Source of the DNA: Allobacillus saliphilus | Lineage (GTDB): Bacteria > Bacillota > Bacilli > Bacillales > Alkalibacillaceae | Direction: 5' to 3' | Length of the DNA: 64,000 nt | Assembly: GCF_018138385.1 (NCBI RefSeq) | Contig: NZ_JAGSIE010000009.1 | Location: forward strand, 62,001-126,000 | Shown here: piece after piece, positions 35,721 through 45,433 of the stretch | Layout of the letters: each line of letters starts with the position of its first letter | Numbering within the stretch: the first letter of the stretch is position 1 | Position numbers and translations under genes: made by a program | The notes under the pieces: generated by a model | Database searches by the model: none | Told to the model about the DNA's origin: nothing | What the model saw: the letters and a program-made list of their open reading frames with translations, nothing else

Positions 35721-36401
35721 TTAGTTATTACTGTTCAAATATAACAAAACAAAACGTAGAAGCTCCATAACTGCTACTGCTGCAGCGGCAACATATGTTA
35801 ATGCTGCGGCATTTAACACTTTCTTCGTTTCGCGATGTTCACTACTTGTCACAACTCCTGTAGAGACAAGCTGATTCATCGCACGATTGGAAGCATCGAA
35901 TTCAACAGGTAATGTAACCAACTGGAACAGTACAGCAAAAGCCATTAGGAAGATTCCTGCTAAGTAAAGTCCATTTGCTTGCAGAAAAATTCCACCTAGA
36001 ATTAAAAAGTACGCCATATTGGAACCCAAGCTTGCCATTGGAACTAAAGCTGTTCTAAAACGCAGAAATGCATAATCTTGCGCATGTTGAATAGCATGTC
36101 CGACTTCGTGAGCTGCAATGGCTGCAGCAGCTTGGGAAGGTCGATGGTAGTTGTCTGGCGATAAACGAACCACCTTTTGTCTTGGATCATAGTGATCGGA
36201 CAGGAAACCCTTCGTTTCCTCGACACGTACATCATATAAACCGTTATCTTGCAAAATTTTTAAAGCAACATCTCTTCCAGTCATACCAGAAGAATTTTGG
36301 ATTTTCGAATATTTTTGATATGTTTTCTTCACCCGGCTACTTGCCCATAAAGGTAGTATGAGCAATATTCCAAAGTAGATTAACATTGAGCCAATTGTCA
36401 T
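35721..36401 (-). CDS. yugP: Membrane zinc metallopeptidase YugP
   Basis: 226 residues, same size as B. subtilis YugP. An N-terminal membrane helix, then the conserved zinc site AAIAAHEVGHAIQHA (HEXXH), followed by three hydrophobic segments; the third ligand is probably in VEFDASNRA. Substrate is unknown. In B. subtilis it lies elsewhere, so its place beside ypjC is a local difference. Confidence 0.92.
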   Translation of the reverse strand: MTIGSMLIYFGILLILPLWASSRVKKTYQKYSKIQNSSGMTGRDVALKILQDNGLYDVRVEETKGFLSDHYDPRQKVVRLSPDNYHRPSQAAAAIAAHEVGHAIQHAQDYAFLRFRTALVPMASLGSNMAYFLILGGIFLQANGLYLAGIFLMAFAVLFQLVTLPVEFDASNRAMNQLVSTGVVTSSEHRETKKVLNAAALTYVAAAAVAVMELLRFVLLYLNSNN

Positions 36402-36443
36402 AGTCGTTCCTCCTATATATTTCTCTCTCTATATAGGTCAATT

Positions 36444-36632
36444 TTAGTCAAATTCATCATCGTTTTCAACACTTTTGCTCTGTTGCATTTGTTTATATTT
36501 TTTCCATGAAACATAAATTAATGAACTGATAACAATGGTAAAAATAACGGCTACGATTAACAAAAAGTGGCCCCAACTTGGTGTTCTGCTCATTACGAAA
36601 AAAGAACCAATAAGATGCCAATTATATCCCAT
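36444..36632 (-). CDS. Small single-pass membrane protein of unknown function
   Basis: 62 residues from the ATG at 36632 with GAGGGG nine bases upstream. One membrane helix (about 21-44, WGHFLLIVAVIFTIVISSLI), then a basic segment and an acidic end (VENDDEFD). I do not recognise the family. It lies downstream of ypjA, where B. subtilis has the larger ypjB. Confidence 0.65.
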   Translation of the reverse strand: MGYNWHLIGSFFVMSRTPSWGHFLLIVAVIFTIVISSLIYVSWKKYKQMQQSKSVENDDEFD

Positions 36633-36674
36633 TCAGCTCAACCCCTCTATAAAGGCTTTACTCATTTTATGCGC

Positions 36675-37259
36675 TTATAGGGTCAACTTAGAACGAGGGG
36701 ATTTGATACCATAGCGATAGACGAGCCATATTGAAAGTATACTTAACCAAAAAGTAAAGTAACCAACGTGATTCATTGAATCGGTTAATTGGTGGTAGAT
36801 CGGCATCATACCATACACATAGTCAATAACATCGTTGTGTAACGTCCAAATTGCCGCAACAATTAAATGTTTCATTTCGATTCGGTAAAATTTAGCATAA
36901 AGTAGTCCTTGTACAGCCATCGCTCCATGAGAAAATACTAACATCAATCCTACGGTGGTTATAGACGATAATTGAATGAACGTTAAACCATTCATCACAA
37001 CAGCCCATACTCCGTATTTAAATAATGTAAGCATAGCTAAAGCTTCTATGTATTTAAAATTTCGTCCTAGCAAGAAGCCAATTAGAACGATAACAAAAAA
37101 CAGAGATGCTGTAGGAGAATCAGGAACAAATGGGATAAAGATTGGTGGTGTTATTTCTAGTTGCCAACCATACCAAATATAACCATAGATCGTCCCTAAG
37201 ATGTTGATGATTAATAAGAGTATCACAAACGTTCGGTTCATTAATAAGTAGTTCAACAT
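36675..37259 (-). CDS. ypjA: YpjA family membrane protein (DUF1405)
   Basis: 194 residues from the ATG at 37259; a GTG five codons earlier is the alternative, and neither ribosome site is strong. Five or six membrane segments. Family pieces include GYIWYGWQLE, PFVPDSPTASLFF and LHNDVIDYVYG. Function is unknown; its position next to qcrABC is conserved in Bacillus. Confidence 0.88.
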   Translation of the reverse strand: MLNYLLMNRTFVILLLIINILGTIYGYIWYGWQLEITPPIFIPFVPDSPTASLFFVIVLIGFLLGRNFKYIEALAMLTLFKYGVWAVVMNGLTFIQLSSITTVGLMLVFSHGAMAVQGLLYAKFYRIEMKHLIVAAIWTLHNDVIDYVYGMMPIYHQLTDSMNHVGYFTFWLSILSIWLVYRYGIKSPRSKLTL

Positions 37260-37302
37260 ATGTTCTTCAACCCGCACTTTCTTGTATGTTCATGTGAAAA
37301 AA

Positions 37303-37334
37303 ACCGACAAAATCATTTAATCGATTTTGCCGGT
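37303..37334 (-). terminator. Intrinsic terminator after qcrABC
   Basis: ACCGgCAAAATC / GATTTTGtCGGT read on the minus strand, followed by seven T residues. Confidence 0.92.
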
Positions 37335-37359
37335 CTATATTCAACAAATTATACCATTA

Positions 37360-38199
37360 TTACTCAGCGGAATCTTCACCTTCGCTGCTATCTTCAGAGC
37401 CGGAGCTTTCTCCTTCTCCTTCTGCAGCTTCACCACCGGAAGCCGTCAAGATAAAGTCAGCTAGTTGGTTTAATTCTTCTTCTGAGCCAGTAAACATATC
37501 TGCAGGCATCTCACCGATACCGTTCTGTGCAATGTCTTTAATTGCAGCTGCATCGTATGGAAGGTCCACTAGATCTGGAGCCATTCCAGGGACACCTTGC
37601 AAACTGTCACCGTGACAGCTCATACAGTTATTTGCATATACTTCATAACCTGCATGATCTTTGTCTACTTCAACTTCAGTCATATTTGACACAGAGTATT
37701 CTGCACGCTCTTCCCAGTTAACTGCAGAAGCAGATTCATACGTTAACCAGAAAACGGAAACAACCGCTAATAGCATAAGAATAACTGCAATTGGTCGCTG
37801 TGTTGGACGACGGCCAGGCTTGCTATCTAGGAAAGGTGCTAACAATAGTGCACCGAAAGCTAGTCCTGGAATACCAATCGTACCAATTACCACATATTCT
37901 GCAGCCGCAAACTCATATTTCAACAATTCATATAAGAATAAGAAATACCAGTCAGGCAACGGAATATAACCAGATGTATTTGGGTCTGCTTTAATCTCTA
38001 AAGGAGATGGGTGAGCAGCAACCAAGCATAGAAAACCAATTAGGAATACAGCACCTACTAACCATTCTTTTAATAGAAAGTTTGGCCAAAACGGTTCTGT
38101 CCTACCAGGATATTCTGAATAGTCTTTTGGAATGGTTTGCTTTGGTCCCACTTTAATACGGGAATCGCCAACAAACTTCATACCTTTACCTTTTTGCAC
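37360..38199 (-). CDS. qcrC: Menaquinol:cytochrome c reductase cytochrome b/c subunit
   Basis: 279 residues: the C-terminal half of cytochrome b (three membrane segments, with PDWYFLFLYELLKYE) fused to a cytochrome c domain with the haem site CMSCH near residue 199 and Met ligand probably in GEMPADMF. The last 25 residues are Glu/Ser/Gly only, an acidic tail not typical of B. subtilis QcrC. The start is a GTG at 38199 behind AAGGAGGG. Last gene of the qcr operon. Confidence 0.96.
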   Translation of the reverse strand: MQKGKGMKFVGDSRIKVGPKQTIPKDYSEYPGRTEPFWPNFLLKEWLVGAVFLIGFLCLVAAHPSPLEIKADPNTSGYIPLPDWYFLFLYELLKYEFAAAEYVVIGTIGIPGLAFGALLLAPFLDSKPGRRPTQRPIAVILMLLAVVSVFWLTYESASAVNWEERAEYSVSNMTEVEVDKDHAGYEVYANNCMSCHGDSLQGVPGMAPDLVDLPYDAAAIKDIAQNGIGEMPADMFTGSEEELNQLADFILTASGGEAAEGEGESSGSEDSSEGEDSAE

Positions 38200-38234
38200 A
38201 GTGTTCCCTCCTTTTTGTATTCACTAAATAAAAC

Positions 38235-38909
38235 TTATAGTGGTCCGCTGATTCCTTGACGACGAATCATGATAAAGTGTGCTGCTAATAAACCGAATAA
38301 GACAGCAGGTAAGAAGAATACATGAATCGCAAAGAATCTGGTCAGGGTCTGTGCACCAACAATCGTAGGATCACCAGCTAGAAGTGTTTTAATCTCAGTT
38401 CCTATAAATGGTACACTTTCAGCAATTTCCAGTCCAACTTGTGTAGCGAAAAATGCTTTGTTGTCCCATGGTAATAGGTAACCAGTAAACCCTAAACCTA
38501 AAATTACAAAGAATAATAATACCCCAACAACCCAGTTCAATTCACGAGGTTTCTTGTAAGCACCTTGGAAAAACACACGCAGTGTATGTAAGAAAATCAT
38601 AACGATTACTACACTGGCTCCCCAGTGGTGCATTCCTCGAACAATTTGTCCGTGAGCAACTTCTGTTTGTAAGTATCGAACAGATTCCCAAGCATTTTCA
38701 ATATCCGGTACATAGTACATTGTCAAAAACATACCAGATAGAATTTGAATGACGACAACGAAAAACGTTAATCCACCAAAACAATAAACAAAAGCTGAGA
38801 AATGGTGGGCTGGGTTTACGTGCTCAGGAACTTCGTGATCGGCAATATCACGCCAGATTGGCGTTACATCCAATCGTTCATCAATCCAGTCATAAATTTT
38901 GTTTAACAC
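38235..38909 (-). CDS. qcrB: Menaquinol:cytochrome c reductase cytochrome b subunit
   Basis: 224 residues, the b6-type four-helix half of cytochrome b. Haem-ligand His pairs lie in GMHHWGAS / FLHTLRVF region and FAIHVFFLP / LAAHFIMIR. The haem c-type Cys of b6-type proteins is probably Cys43 (VYCFGGLTFF). The start is a GTG at 38909 behind a G-rich site overlapping the qcrA end. Confidence 0.96.
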   Translation of the reverse strand: MLNKIYDWIDERLDVTPIWRDIADHEVPEHVNPAHHFSAFVYCFGGLTFFVVVIQILSGMFLTMYYVPDIENAWESVRYLQTEVAHGQIVRGMHHWGASVVIVMIFLHTLRVFFQGAYKKPRELNWVVGVLLFFVILGLGFTGYLLPWDNKAFFATQVGLEIAESVPFIGTEIKTLLAGDPTIVGAQTLTRFFAIHVFFLPAVLFGLLAAHFIMIRRQGISGPL

Positions 38910-38912
38910 GTA

Positions 38913-39422
38913 TTATGCCCCCCCTCTTGCATGCGTTTCTGGACTTAGATACAGCTTTCCTTCTTCAACCTTAAACGTATACTCATGTAATGGTTCAGTT
39001 GGAGGAGTACCTGCAATGTTTTCTCCTTCAGCGTTGTAACGACCATCATGACAAGGACAGAAAAATTCATCTTCCTTTTCTGTTGCCCAGTCAACTGTAC
39101 AACCCAAGTGCGTACATACTGGTGATAAAGCTAGAATATCACCGTTACTGTCATAAAATACGAAAGCATTTTTTTCAACTTTCGATTCATACCAACCATC
39201 TGTTTGATCGACTTGGAATGAGACTTTCTGTGGTGTTTCTGTGATTTCATCTACGTCCAAAACGTAAACAAAGTCACCAGATTTCTCACCTTTCAATAGT
39301 GGGTCTACTGCAAATCCAACCATTGGCGCGATTAATGCAGCACCCATAAAGCCACCAACACCTGTTAAGGTATAGTTCAAAAATTGTCGACGAGAAACTT
39401 GGTTGTTCTTTTTATTGCTCAT
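38913..39422 (-). CDS. qcrA: Menaquinol:cytochrome c reductase Rieske iron-sulfur subunit
   Basis: 169 residues. The N-terminus carries a twin-arginine motif (VSRRQFLNYT) before a hydrophobic segment, so export is by the Tat system, as shown for B. subtilis QcrA; tatA/tatC lie in this same window. The 2Fe-2S ligands are CTHLGC and CPCHDG, with Cys bridging as in Rieske proteins. The ATG follows GAGGGGGG. It heads qcrA-qcrB-qcrC. Confidence 0.97.
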   Translation of the reverse strand: MSNKKNNQVSRRQFLNYTLTGVGGFMGAALIAPMVGFAVDPLLKGEKSGDFVYVLDVDEITETPQKVSFQVDQTDGWYESKVEKNAFVFYDSNGDILALSPVCTHLGCTVDWATEKEDEFFCPCHDGRYNAEGENIAGTPPTEPLHEYTFKVEEGKLYLSPETHARGGA

Positions 39423-39493
39423 TCTTTTCCCCCCTCTACCATCTGATGCAACGCATAGGGTCTTTCGAAACGATTATTTATTAGGACAATACA

Positions 39494-39522
39494 ATGATAG
39501 CGTATCCCTTCATTACGGTCAA
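39494..39522 (-). promoter_or_regulatory. Sigma-A promoter of qcrABC
   Basis: On the minus strand TTGACC (39517-39522), a 17-base spacer and TATCAT (39494-39499); start of transcription near 39487, a leader of about 65 bases. Confidence 0.75.
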
Positions 39523-39555
39523 TAAAAATCCTATTTCGACGAAAATTTTTCAAAA

Positions 39556-40017
39556 TTAAGACCAACTTTCTTTGATTAATTCTTCGATATCGATAATTTG
39601 AGAGCGAATGACTTCACGAACCTCATTTGATTGAAGATTGCCACTTTTGATTGCAGGAAGCCAAACTAATTCACCTTCTATGGAGCTTGACTGTTTTCGC
39701 CATTGTTTATCGAATGTTAATAGGAACACTTCGTTGAAAGGTTGTTTCTTCACTTCTTGGATAACATGATTAATGCGTTCAATTTCATTATCAATCAAAC
39801 TATTTTTTAAATAAGTATAGACTGGAAATAGAAATATTCTACCTTTCAATCGTTGTTCGAGTTGATGAGAGTATAAATTCATTAGCTCTTGTTGAAACGA
39901 CGTAAGAACCATTTCTTGATCATCATGAATGGCATAAGGGACTAATGGAATGATTGCTGTATCGATATATTCCTTTTCTTGGATATACATTTTTATATCT
40001 TGTTCAATATATTTCAT
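39556..40017 (-). CDS. ypiF: YpiF family protein (DUF2487)
   Basis: A 153-residue soluble protein. Conserved pieces of the family are YIDTAIIPLVPY near the start and RIFLFPVYTYL in the middle. Function is unknown. It lies between ypiB and qcrA as in B. subtilis, 15 bases after ypiB. Confidence 0.85.
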   Translation of the reverse strand: MKYIEQDIKMYIQEKEYIDTAIIPLVPYAIHDDQEMVLTSFQQELMNLYSHQLEQRLKGRIFLFPVYTYLKNSLIDNEIERINHVIQEVKKQPFNEVFLLTFDKQWRKQSSSIEGELVWLPAIKSGNLQSNEVREVIRSQIIDIEELIKESWS

Positions 40018-40032
40018 TTTATACTTCCCTCC

Positions 40033-40581
40033 TTATTCAGAGTGTTCTTTGTCAAGATTATTCAATAACTTGCTCCATTTCAAAAAAGCTTCTTCATCAC
40101 CTTGGTCTAACGCTTCATTTATTCTCTTTTGCAATGATTTTTTTTCATTTTCTCGAGATGTCTCTTCTAAAAATTTTTCGATCGCATTATAATCCTTTTT
40201 TTCCAAGTAATAATCGTCGGGTAAATATGGATTCTCTTCTAGTACATCTGCATATTCAGCCGATTGCCGGACGTCTTCATATATAAATTCAATAAACAAC
40301 TCTTGATCTTGATTTAAACGAATATCATGAAATGCTTTATCGACATCTGTCGTCACAATATGCTCTTTATAAAAACGGAATGGTCTACTTTCTTCTTCTT
40401 CCGTCGAAACAATGATGCTTCGTGGTGTCAAGTGAGCTTCATAGATAAAATGAATACCGTTAAGTAATTGTTCTCTTTTTAAAATATACTGAAGTAACCA
40501 CACGACTTCCCTTTGCTCAGGGGGATGTGTGGTTAGGAACCATTCAATAAAAGCCTTTTTTCGCTCAGAAGGCACTTGCAT
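40033..40581 (-). CDS. ypiB: YpiB family protein (UPF0302)
   Basis: 182 residues. The conserved UPF0302 N-terminal domain (KKAFIEWFLTTHPPEQRE, WLLQYILKREQLLN) is followed by an acidic, coiled-coil-prone C-terminus (NAIEKFLEETSRENEKKS, split from LQKRINEALD). Function is unknown. It sits between the TPR gene ypiA and ypiF. Confidence 0.9.
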   Translation of the reverse strand: MQVPSERKKAFIEWFLTTHPPEQREVVWLLQYILKREQLLNGIHFIYEAHLTPRSIIVSTEEEESRPFRFYKEHIVTTDVDKAFHDIRLNQDQELFIEFIYEDVRQSAEYADVLEENPYLPDDYYLEKKDYNAIEKFLEETSRENEKKSLQKRINEALDQGDEEAFLKWSKLLNNLDKEHSE

Positions 40582-40597
40582 TTCTTTACACCTGCCT

Positions 40598-41851
40598 TTA
40601 TTCGTTAGTCAATCGACTGACAAAATCACTAACTTCTTCATCTTCAGGTCGGAATGTCAAATAAGCTTCCAACAAGGATAGGCTTTGTTCCCGGTTACCT
40701 TCTTCATTCATAAAGTAACCATATTCTTTCAGAAAGTCTGGCTGCTCTTTAAATGAAGGATAAGCCTTTTCGTAAGCTTGCTTAGCTTGGTCAAACAATT
40801 CCAATTCGATCGAAACTTGAGCCTTTCTCCATAGGAGGATGTCTGGGTAAGCTTCATAACTTAAAAGCTCATCCAACAAGTCGTTGGCCGCTTCATAGTC
40901 CAAATCATCTTCATACAGTTCAAGTAGTCGCTCAGCAGCTTCTTCAAATCCAGGATCTAATGAAAGGGATTGTTTTAAATAAGATTCTGCATCTTTACGA
41001 TTCCCTAGCTCAACAGCGTACTCGGCTGCCAGTAAGTACAATTCGTTGTTGAATTCATCTTTTTGAATGCCTTGCTCTAATGCTTCAAAAGCTTCCTGAA
41101 CAGCTCCTTCCTCATGTAAGGAAGTTGCCAACAATGGATATACACTTGTATAATCCTGGTCGATTTCGAGCAATTTTCGCCACGCTTCAATCGCTACTTG
41201 ATATCTTTCCAATTGATACGCGGTATATCCATATTTGAATAGTTGATCTGGATGATCTAAAGTAATCATTTCATAATATCGTAACGCTTCTTCCCAATTA
41301 CCTAATGATGAGAGTGATTCAGCAAGCCGTTCTTTCACATTGACGATAGATACCTCTTCTTCCATCCGTTCAATTCGTTCATAATATGGTATCGCTTTCT
41401 GAAATTCTCCATTTGAAAAAGCCAATTCAGCCAATGCTAAATCAATAATCGGTTCGTTTGGTGAAATATCTTTTGCTTCTAGCAATTTTTGTTCCGATAC
41501 TTCAAATAAACCTTGTGTTTGATATAAATCGGCTAGTTGAACTAACGCCGGTACATAAGCTTCTTCTTCAGGACGAATCGTTTCCATTAATTCGATGACT
41601 TTCTCGTCATCCCCAATATCCGTATATATTTCGGCCAGTAGTAATTTAATGTGTGAGTCTTCAGGGTAAAGCAATAACATATCTTCATAGATTGCAATTG
41701 CATCATTCATTAATCCCCAATCTTGAAAAAGTTGGGCAATCTCAATTCGTTCATCTTCTCCAGCGCTCCGTTGGTATTCTTGTAAGAGTTGGATGGCGTC
41801 ATTTATTTTATCTTGGTCTTTCAATTGAAGTGCCTGATTAATAATATCCAT
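40598..41851 (-). CDS. ypiA: TPR-repeat protein YpiA
   Basis: 417 residues made almost wholly of about ten to twelve tetratricopeptide repeats (e.g. AIYEDMLLLYPEDSHIKLLL, LEEGIQKDEF-type helices), acidic, no signal peptide. The ATG at 41851 has AAAGGTGG nine bases upstream. Likely a protein-interaction scaffold; its partner is unknown. Follows aroA, as the same block in B. subtilis. Confidence 0.9.
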   Translation of the reverse strand: MDIINQALQLKDQDKINDAIQLLQEYQRSAGEDERIEIAQLFQDWGLMNDAIAIYEDMLLLYPEDSHIKLLLAEIYTDIGDDEKVIELMETIRPEEEAYVPALVQLADLYQTQGLFEVSEQKLLEAKDISPNEPIIDLALAELAFSNGEFQKAIPYYERIERMEEEVSIVNVKERLAESLSSLGNWEEALRYYEMITLDHPDQLFKYGYTAYQLERYQVAIEAWRKLLEIDQDYTSVYPLLATSLHEEGAVQEAFEALEQGIQKDEFNNELYLLAAEYAVELGNRKDAESYLKQSLSLDPGFEEAAERLLELYEDDLDYEAANDLLDELLSYEAYPDILLWRKAQVSIELELFDQAKQAYEKAYPSFKEQPDFLKEYGYFMNEEGNREQSLSLLEAYLTFRPEDEEVSDFVSRLTNE

Positions 41852-41895
41852 TATCTTCGGCCACCTTTCTTTCATTCTTTTGGAGAATGTATCGG

Positions 41896-43164
41896 TTATA
41901 TGAATTCATTCAACTGTTCAAAGAAATTAGGGTATGAGATTTTAACACAGTCTTGATCATCAACCGTTACGTCACCACTCGTAATTAACGAAGCAATCAT
42001 TGCTGTCATGGCAATTCGGTGGTCGTGAAATGTTTTGACCACTCCACCATGCAATCGAGTCCGTCCCTGTATGACCATTCCATCATCCTTCATCTGAATA
42101 TCTGCCCCGAGTTCTTCTAAACCAAGTACAGTCGCTTTTATGCGGTCCGTTTCTTTAAATCGTAACTCTTCTAAATGATGAAAGTGAGACGTACCTTCAG
42201 CCTGTGTTGCGACTAAAGCCAAAATAGGGATTTCATCAATGAGTGTTGGTATTTCATCAATTTCTAATGACGTTGCATTTAATGTCGAGTATCGAACAAT
42301 AATTGTTCCGACTGGTTCGTTCATCGCATCTAACTTTTCTATGATTTCGATGGATGCCCCCATTCGCTTCAATACGTTCAGAAAACCGATTCTCGTTGGG
42401 TTAAGACCAACATGTTCAATGGTCAATTCACTTCCTGGAGTAATGACTGCAGCTGCAATCCAATAAGCTGCTGATGAAAAGTCTCCAGGTACCTCGATGT
42501 TTTTTGCATGTAGCAATTGGTTTTCCTTTAAAGTAATTGTATCATTTTTATTTTCGATATGAAGCCCATAAGCTTCAAGCATACGCTCAGTATGATCTCT
42601 TGATTTCGTTTGTTCTGTTATAGATACATGAACTTGTCCGGTAAGTCCTGCGAGAAGTAAAGCTGATTTTACTTGAGCGCTGGCGACAGGCATTTCATAA
42701 TCAATCTGTTTCAGCGCACCTCCTTCAATTGTCATAGGTAAGTGGCCATCCTGTTGCAAAAAATTAAACGTTGCACCCATCATTGAAAGTGGTTTGGTCA
42801 CACGTTTCATTGGCCTACTTGATAAAGAAGGATCACCTTTTAATACAGTTTTAAACGGCATGGCTGACAAAACACCCGCCAACAACCTGGCAGTTGTCCC
42901 TGAATTACCAAGATCAATGGCATTTTTAGGCGCTGAGAACTTTAGAGGTCCCTCACTTTCAACGATGACTTGCTGATTGCGTTTAGTAATTTGTACCCCC
43001 ATCTCCTGAAAAGCATCCAGTGTACGTAAACAATCTTCCGAAAACAAGAAATTATCAATCACTGTCTTCCCTGTCGATAAGCTTGCTAAAATTGCAGCTC
43101 GGTGAGATATTGATTTGTCACCTGGAACGATGAGTGTTCCGTTAATACCGTTCATTTGAGCCAA
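41896..43164 (-). CDS. aroA: 3-phosphoshikimate 1-carboxyvinyltransferase (EPSP synthase)
   Basis: Sixth shikimate-pathway enzyme (called aroE in B. subtilis). 422 residues. PGDKSISHRAAIL, LGNSGTTARLLAG (PEP/S3P binding), SSRPMKRV and RFKETDRI are visible. The start is a TTG at 43164 behind AGGGTG; the ATG at 43155 is too far from it. It overlaps the end of aroB by 13 bases, leaving no room for the trp-hisC-tyrA genes found here in B. subtilis. Confidence 0.96.
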   Translation of the reverse strand: MAQMNGINGTLIVPGDKSISHRAAILASLSTGKTVIDNFLFSEDCLRTLDAFQEMGVQITKRNQQVIVESEGPLKFSAPKNAIDLGNSGTTARLLAGVLSAMPFKTVLKGDPSLSSRPMKRVTKPLSMMGATFNFLQQDGHLPMTIEGGALKQIDYEMPVASAQVKSALLLAGLTGQVHVSITEQTKSRDHTERMLEAYGLHIENKNDTITLKENQLLHAKNIEVPGDFSSAAYWIAAAVITPGSELTIEHVGLNPTRIGFLNVLKRMGASIEIIEKLDAMNEPVGTIIVRYSTLNATSLEIDEIPTLIDEIPILALVATQAEGTSHFHHLEELRFKETDRIKATVLGLEELGADIQMKDDGMVIQGRTRLHGGVVKTFHDHRIAMTAMIASLITSGDVTVDDQDCVKISYPNFFEQLNEFI

Positions 43165-44255
43165 TTGAATTCACCCTGATTCCACTTTGTAATAAATTCA
43201 TTGAGATAACTTTCCATTGTATAGACGTTGATATTTTGTAAGCATGGACTTCCAATTTGTTTCAAAAGAACAAGCTGCAATTCATCCTGCGTATTCTTTT
43301 TATCAAATTTCATGTTGTTTAGAAGCTCTGCACTTGTAACATCATCTAATTGTAACGGATAATCCATTTGCTTTACCCAATCCATCAGTCTTTGAAATGA
43401 AAATCCTTTCAGATGATTGAACTTCTCGTTCGATAACCATAGAGCAAAGATCATTCCAAGCATCACACATTCACCATGGGTACGCGAATTCATATGTGCC
43501 GCTTCCAATGCATGGCCAAATGAGTGTCCAAAGTTCAAGAATTTCCGAATACCCGTTTCTTTTTCATCCTTCTCTACAATCTTATTTTTCACTTGAATCG
43601 ACTGTACAAGCAAATGTTTAAAATCATTTGAAGAAAGGTCAAAATCCACTTTAATCGAAGACAACAAACTATCATATAACTTCTGGTCTGCAATTAATCC
43701 ATGCTTCACCATTTCAGCTAGACCGGAGCGTATTTCTTGCTCGTTAAGCGTTTGGTACATTTCGAGATCAAAAATAACTTGATGAGGCGGATAAAAGCTA
43801 CCTACGATGTTTTTCTTTCCGTCTAAGTTAATCGCTACCTTTCCACCAATACTACTATCGTGCGCAAGAATGGTAGATGGCATTTGTATGAATCCAATTC
43901 CTCTAGCAAAGGTCGCAGCGGCAAATCCCGCTAAATCCCCAACGACTCCGCCGCCTAATGCGAGGATGGCTGATTTTCTTGTCATGCGTTGATTTAGTAA
44001 AAATTGTTGCAAGCTTTTATATTGTTCCATCGATTTGGATTGTTCACCTGGCGGAATAACATAAACGTCAACTGAAAAAGATGATTTCAATTCTTGTAAA
44101 CAATCATCGAGATAATATTTTTTCACATGCTCATCCGTTACGATGACGAGTATTTCAATGGATGGATCAAGTAATTCCTTTATTCTATGACGCAAGCCTG
44201 CATCAATTAAAATCGGATACGTATGTGATTGAGCTGTAACCGAGAGTTCAATCAA
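43152..44255 (-). CDS. aroB: 3-dehydroquinate synthase
   Basis: Second shikimate-pathway enzyme, NAD- and zinc-dependent. 367 residues. NAD loop [21 protein letters not shown]; zinc ligands in HGLIAD (MVKHG), [12 protein letters not shown] and HGECVMLGM. The start is a TTG at 44255 overlapping the aroC stop by four bases. Confidence 0.96.
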   Translation of the reverse strand: MIELSVTAQSHTYPILIDAGLRHRIKELLDPSIEILVIVTDEHVKKYYLDDCLQELKSSFSVDVYVIPPGEQSKSMEQYKSLQQFLLNQRMTRKSAILALGGGVVGDLAGFAAATFARGIGFIQMPSTILAHDSSIGGKVAINLDGKKNIVGSFYPPHQVIFDLEMYQTLNEQEIRSGLAEMVKHGLIADQKLYDSLLSSIKVDFDLSSNDFKHLLVQSIQVKNKIVEKDEKETGIRKFLNFGHSFGHALEAAHMNSRTHGECVMLGMIFALWLSNEKFNHLKGFSFQRLMDWVKQMDYPLQLDDVTSAELLNNMKFDKKNTQDELQLVLLKQIGSPCLQNINVYTMESYLNEFITKWNQGEFNWLK

Positions 44256-45418
44256 AATAAACGAGTCCTTTCTCTGTAATCTGCAACTGATTTCTTTAAT
44301 TGATCCATGAAATCAGCTGGAAATTGATCTAGAACGGCGTTTGCGACTTCCCAAGCAACCACATGTTCCATGACGACAGCTGCTGCTGGAACAGCACAAG
44401 AATCAGAGCGTTCGATACTTGCCTTAAATGTTTCTTTCGTATCAATATCAACACTATTTAACGGTTTGTATAAAGTTGGTATGGGCTTCATGACTCCTTT
44501 TACGACGATTGGCATCCCAGTTGTCATGCCACCTTCAAACCCACCTAATCGATTTGTTTCGCGTTGATATCCATCTTGCTCATTAAAGCTAATTTCATCG
44601 TGAACTTCACTTCCACGTTTGTTTGCTACCTCGAAACCATCGCCAAACTCTACACCTTTAAAAGCATTTATACTCATCACACTGCCAGCTATTTTTCCAT
44701 CTAATTTTCGATCAAAGTGTACATGTGATCCAAGTCCTACAGGTACTCCTTCTACGTGTACCTCACATATGCCACCAATGGAGTCGCCTTCTTGCTTAGC
44801 TTGGTCAATAGCTGCTTTCATGTCTTCTTCCACTGAAGGATCAATGACATGCAATGATGATTGATAGGAAATCTCTTGTTTTTCTTTCATCGTTAATTCA
44901 GGTCGGTCATTTGCTTCTACTTGATAAATTTGTTTGACGAAACCTAATACTTCAATACCGATCTCTCGTAATAACTGCTTGGCAACTGATCCGGCCGCTA
45001 CTCTTGCAGCCGTTTCACGGGCAGAAGAACGTTCAAGGATATTACGCATATCCCGATGGTTGTACTTCAATGCACCATTTAAATCAGCATGCCCTGGACG
45101 AGGTTTTGTTACTTGTCTGCGGATTTCAGTATCCTTCGGTAAGGGTTCCGCCCCCATAATATCTGTCCAATGTTTATAATCGTCATTATTCAGTACTAGG
45201 CTGATCGGTGAACCTAAAGTTGAACCGTGTCTAACACCCGAAGTAATCTCAATTAAATCTTTTTCAATCTTCATCCGTCGACCTCTTCCGTAGCCTCCCT
45301 GTCTACGGATTAATGAGTGATTAATATCTTCAGCCAACAATTGTAAATGTGCTGGTATACCTTCGATAATTGTAGTAAGCTGCTTTCCATGTGATTCTCC
45401 TGCAGTTAAAAAACGCAT
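44252..45418 (-). CDS. aroC: Chorismate synthase
   Basis: Last shikimate-pathway enzyme, FMN-dependent (aroF in B. subtilis). 388 residues. Signatures: [43 protein letters not shown] and [10 protein letters not shown] near the C-terminus. It lies 15 bases downstream of cheR in the aro operon. Confidence 0.97.
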   Translation of the reverse strand: MRFLTAGESHGKQLTTIIEGIPAHLQLLAEDINHSLIRRQGGYGRGRRMKIEKDLIEITSGVRHGSTLGSPISLVLNNDDYKHWTDIMGAEPLPKDTEIRRQVTKPRPGHADLNGALKYNHRDMRNILERSSARETAARVAAGSVAKQLLREIGIEVLGFVKQIYQVEANDRPELTMKEKQEISYQSSLHVIDPSVEEDMKAAIDQAKQEGDSIGGICEVHVEGVPVGLGSHVHFDRKLDGKIAGSVMSINAFKGVEFGDGFEVANKRGSEVHDEISFNEQDGYQRETNRLGGFEGGMTTGMPIVVKGVMKPIPTLYKPLNSVDIDTKETFKASIERSDSCAVPAAAVVMEHVVAWEVANAVLDQFPADFMDQLKKSVADYRERTRLF

Positions 45419-45433
45419 TGTCCATGACTCCTT

